Origin: a bacterium
GTDB lineage: Bacteria > Planctomycetota > Planctomycetia > Planctomycetales > Planctomycetaceae
Assembly: GCA_016125225.1 (NCBI GenBank)
Contig: WGME01000003.1
Span: 868,001 to 932,000 of the forward strand
Reading direction: 5' to 3'
Length of the DNA stretch: 64,000 bases
Each line of letters starts with the position of its first letter. The stretch's first letter is position 1. The translations under genes and the position numbers were made by a program. Below are positions 61,947 to 64,000 of this stretch, one piece after another. Below the pieces are notes generated by a model. The model worked only from the letters and a program-made list of their open reading frames with translations. It was not told where the DNA came from and made no database searches.

Positions 61947-62933
61947 ATGAGTGTGTCGGTTGTTGTTCCCATCTACAACGAAGTCGAAACGATTCCCCAT
62001 TTGTACCAGGCGATTGCCGATGTCATGCGGCCGCTCGGGAAAGAATGGGAACTGATCCTCGTGAACGATGGTTCCAAAGATGGCTCCAGCGGCGCCTTGG
62101 CCAAGCTCGCGGCTGCCGATTCGCATGTGAAGGTCATCGAGTTCCGCAAGAACTATGGCCAGACCGCCGCGATGCAGGCCGGGATGCAGGCCGCGACCTG
62201 CGATGTCACCATTCTGATGGATGGCGACCTGCAGAACGACCCGACCGACATTCCCATGATGCTCGCCAAGCTCGACGAAGGATACGACCTGATTCACGGC
62301 TGGCGGAAGAATCGACAGGATTCGTTCCTCGACCGCAAGCTGCCTTCGAAGATTGCCAACTGGATCATCTCGCGCGTCACCAAATTTCCGGTGCACGACC
62401 TCGGTTGCAGCCTGAAAGCGATCCGCACGGAAATCGCCCAGGAACTGCAGCTCTACGGCGAAATGCACCGCTTCATTCCCATCCTTGCCCATTGGCGCGG
62501 GGCGAAATGCGTGGAAGTGGTCACCAATCACCACGCCCGCAAGTACGGCACATCGAAGTACGGCATCTCACGCACCACTCGCGTGATCCTCGATCTGCTC
62601 ACCGTGAAATACATGATTCACTACTCCGCCAGCCCGATGAAGCTATTCGGCATGATCGGCCTCGGTTGCATGGCGGTCGCCGGGTTATCGGGCCTTGCCA
62701 CGGGTTATATGAAACTCGCCTCCGGAGTCGATATGACCGGCAACCCGCTGTTGCTGCTGACGTGTCTGTCGGTGATGCTGTCAGCTCAGTTTCTCTTCCT
62801 GGGGATGCTCGGCGAACTCTGTTCCCGCATCTTCTTCGAAGTCCGGGGCATGCCGAACTACGCCATCCGGAAGACCTGGAACTTCGACACGCACACCATC
62901 CCCGCGTTCCCGACGGAGCGCCGCGCGGCGTGA
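61947..62933 (+). CDS. GT2 polyprenyl-phosphate glycosyltransferase (GtrB/DPMS-like)
   Basis: A 328-residue membrane-attached glycosyltransferase. N-terminal SVSVVVPIYNEVETIPHLYQ, nucleotide-binding LVNDGSKDGSS, the DxD-type MDGDLQNDP, and DLGCSLKAIRTEI are typical of dolichyl/undecaprenyl-phosphate sugar synthases. Two C-terminal transmembrane helices (MIGLGCMAVAGLSGLATGY, LLLLTCLSVMLSAQFLFLGML) anchor it. It likely makes a lipid-linked mannose or glucose for surface glycans. No flippase gene is adjacent. Confidence 0.9.
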   Translation: MSVSVVVPIYNEVETIPHLYQAIADVMRPLGKEWELILVNDGSKDGSSGALAKLAAADSHVKVIEFRKNYGQTAAMQAGMQAATCDVTILMDGDLQNDPTDIPMMLAKLDEGYDLIHGWRKNRQDSFLDRKLPSKIANWIISRVTKFPVHDLGCSLKAIRTEIAQELQLYGEMHRFIPILAHWRGAKCVEVVTNHHARKYGTSKYGISRTTRVILDLLTVKYMIHYSASPMKLFGMIGLGCMAVAGLSGLATGYMKLASGVDMTGNPLLLLTCLSVMLSAQFLFLGMLGELCSRIFFEVRGMPNYAIRKTWNFDTHTIPAFPTERRAA

Positions 62934-62938
62934 TCGAA

Positions 62939-63751
62939 CTAAGGTTTTTTCTTACCATCTTTGTCAATGTTCCGAAGCTGCTTATCTGTCTGCTTCAAGC
63001 GTTTCTTTACATCTTTGATTGGTTCAGCTGGTGGCAAGTCCTCGGGCTTTGCACCGCTGATTTCTAGCATGCTCTTCCTGACTTGTTTACCCACCTTCTC
63101 GGCAGCATCTTCCAACAATCGTTGACCTTGAACCCCTTCATTTCGAATTTTGGCTGCAGTTTGTGTAATCCGAAATAAGTGGGCAGCAAGTTCCTCTTTG
63201 CCCATTCGGTCAATGAGCTTTTCTGTCGGCTTGAGGCCTTTCCGTTCTCGGAGCTTGGAAAGGTTCATGTTGTACATGCCTCGATAGCCTGCATTTTGAA
63301 AAAACGGATAATTCTCGACACCGTGTCTGCTGGCCGTGCTGCTAAGAGACTTCTCACCCTCAGAAACCTCGTCTCGAATCAGCACACGATCAATCGCATC
63401 GGAATGTTCGAGCGCAGTGTGAAAAGTTTCAGCAAGAACTGCAAAATAAAGTTGGGCAGCTGCAACTTGAAGCTTCTTTGGATCTCCGTTCATCGCCAAT
63501 AGATAGCAAGCAAATCGTGTGAAGCGATATGTGCCATCTGCTTGTCTGTGGAAATTGTCCTCCGTCGGAATTCCAAGCGTAAGACACGCTTGCATCGCCT
63601 TCATGACCAATTTCCGAAAGGCCTCTTCGCTCCGATAATCGAGAGCGGACATGACGTCTGATTGCTCCCACAAATTTGCCCCATTCTTGATTGCAAGATC
63701 CTCAAAGCATTGACGATCCTCTTCAAAATGGAATAGCGAAATCTCAGTCAT
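62939..63751 (-). CDS. DinD-like DNA damage-inducible protein
   Basis: A 270-residue protein resembling E. coli DinD across its length: RFTRFACYLLAMNGDP, VAAAQLYFAVLAET, FQNAGYRGMYNMNLSKLRER, KGLKPTEKLIDRMGKEELAA and LFRITQTAAKIRNEGVQGQ match the order of that family. The C-terminal end is Lys-rich. DinD belongs to the LexA regulon in E. coli and modulates RecA; whether this holds here is not known. The gene is AT-rich against neighbours. A TGTGA-N8-TCACA palindrome lies 20 nt upstream. Confidence 0.85.
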   Translation of the reverse strand: MTEISLFHFEEDRQCFEDLAIKNGANLWEQSDVMSALDYRSEEAFRKLVMKAMQACLTLGIPTEDNFHRQADGTYRFTRFACYLLAMNGDPKKLQVAAAQLYFAVLAETFHTALEHSDAIDRVLIRDEVSEGEKSLSSTASRHGVENYPFFQNAGYRGMYNMNLSKLRERKGLKPTEKLIDRMGKEELAAHLFRITQTAAKIRNEGVQGQRLLEDAAEKVGKQVRKSMLEISGAKPEDLPPAEPIKDVKKRLKQTDKQLRNIDKDGKKKP

Positions 63752-63770
63752 TACGGCCCCTCAACAGAAG

Positions 63771-63788
63771 TGTGACCGTTTGATCACA
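63771..63788. promoter_or_regulatory. Palindromic operator candidate upstream of dinD-like gene
   Basis: TGTGACCGTTTGATCACA at 63771-63788 is an inverted repeat of 5 nt on each side of 8 nt, ending 20 nt before the dinD-like start. It could bind a dimeric repressor or activator. No link to LexA is shown. Confidence 0.4.
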
Positions 63789-63811
63789 TGGGTGTGTTGC
63801 CATGCTAGATT

Positions 63812-64000
63812 TTACAGTTTTTTATCAATTCTTCTACGAAGATTCCGCACACACGCAAATGCGATTCGCAGGTGATCGTAGCTCACCTCGCCCTGCAATG
63901 CGTCGAAAGTTGGTTTCAAACGATCGAGGGGTTGGTCTGCGGTGACTTCGCAAATGTGGGCGAAAGTAACAGTATCGACCCAGGGTTCGGGTGACGTACG
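63812..64000 (-). CDS. C-terminal end of an unknown protein (start outside window)
   Basis: The last 62 codons before a TAA at 63812-63814, open from the window edge. The visible part reads EPWVDTVTFAHICEVTADQP, then LDRLKPTFDALQGEVSYDHL and a basic end RNLRRRIDKKL. It is too short for family assignment. It lies 60 nt upstream of the dinD-like start on the same strand and may share an operon. Being without an ATG in the window, it is only found by reading the frame from the edge. Confidence 0.55.
   Translation of the reverse strand, partial: RTSPEPWVDTVTFAHICEVTADQPLDRLKPTFDALQGEVSYDHLRIAFACVRNLRRRIDKKL

Noticed and set aside
61712-63067. 451-residue plus-strand ORF
   Set aside because: Out of frame with the GT2 glycosyltransferase; Arg/His-rich and without any domain.

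Overview
The window is about 60% G+C chromosomal DNA from a planctomycete, most likely in or near the Planctomycetaceae. The assignment rests on gene content: a DUF1559 pseudopilin, a DUF1501 protein with a Tat-type leader, four DUF1080 domains in three proteins, a Tat-exported Gfo/Idh/MocA protein, BON-like small proteins, a multiheme c-type cytochrome with TPRs, and hopanoid and lipid A/KDO genes. No tRNA, rRNA, CRISPR array, transposase or phage module was seen. About 60 protein genes are supported. They lie on both strands in short operons of 1 to 3 genes.

Layout. 1-9.7 kb: 3' part of rho with a clear terminator, a 7-heme lipoprotein cytochrome, small proteins, an RDD membrane protein, Sua5, and a minus-strand trio (secreted W/H-rich protein, AAA+ ATPase, TPR lipoprotein), then a Rieske protein. 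9.8-17 kb: LpxL-like acyltransferase, SDR, HpnH, a DTW/Tsr3-like protein, an N-acyl-D-amino-acid deacylase-like amidohydrolase, a squalene/phytoene synthase and a short CbiX. The intergenic gaps here are packed with palindromic repeats. 17-22.7 kb: a membrane Ser/Thr kinase, then sucC and sucD separated by two unrelated genes, one a lower-GC trypsin-like protease. 22.8-32.7 kb: methyltransferase, FucU-type mutarotase, Ycf46-like AAA+ protein, OmpH/Skp-like lipoprotein, alpha/beta hydrolase, and an operon of xylulokinase, ornithine-cyclodeaminase-like enzyme and secreted nucleoside hydrolase. 32.7-47.9 kb: DUF1080 proteins, PurU with an overlapping GNAT, VanZ-like protein, aminotransferase, MGMT, FadL-type porin, a two-gene HPt and REC-HD-GYP signalling unit, DUF1501, and a KAS III (FabH-like). 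48-57 kb: metK, an alpha/beta hydrolase, a DUF2306-like protein, a DUF1559 pseudopilin, waaA (KDO transferase) and a Gfo/Idh/MocA protein. 57-64 kb: a probable inverse (type Ve) autotransporter with a beta-helix passenger, methionine aminopeptidase, FKBP, a GT2 glycosyltransferase, a DinD-like protein and the C-terminal end of an unknown gene.

How the genes work together. HpnH, the squalene/phytoene synthase, LpxL, WaaA, the FadL porin, the OmpH/Skp-like lipoprotein and the autotransporter all point to a hopanoid-containing, Gram-negative-type cell envelope. SucCD is a TCA-cycle enzyme. XylB, the nucleoside hydrolase, FucU and the DUF1080/Gfo-Idh-MocA proteins suggest sugar and nucleoside scavenging.

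The most unusual structure is not in the genes. At least five families of intergenic inverted repeats occur in this one window. One family (TTAGCCCCCGG...CCGGGGGCTAA) sits within 0-17 nt of stop codons at every copy, and at 15.45 kb supplies the stop codons of both convergent genes. Another copy appears to have inserted into a second family (53.4 kb). A heptad repeat (GTTGAGA x5) has expanded in frame inside waaA. An 80-nt element occurs at both flanks of the autotransporter gene.
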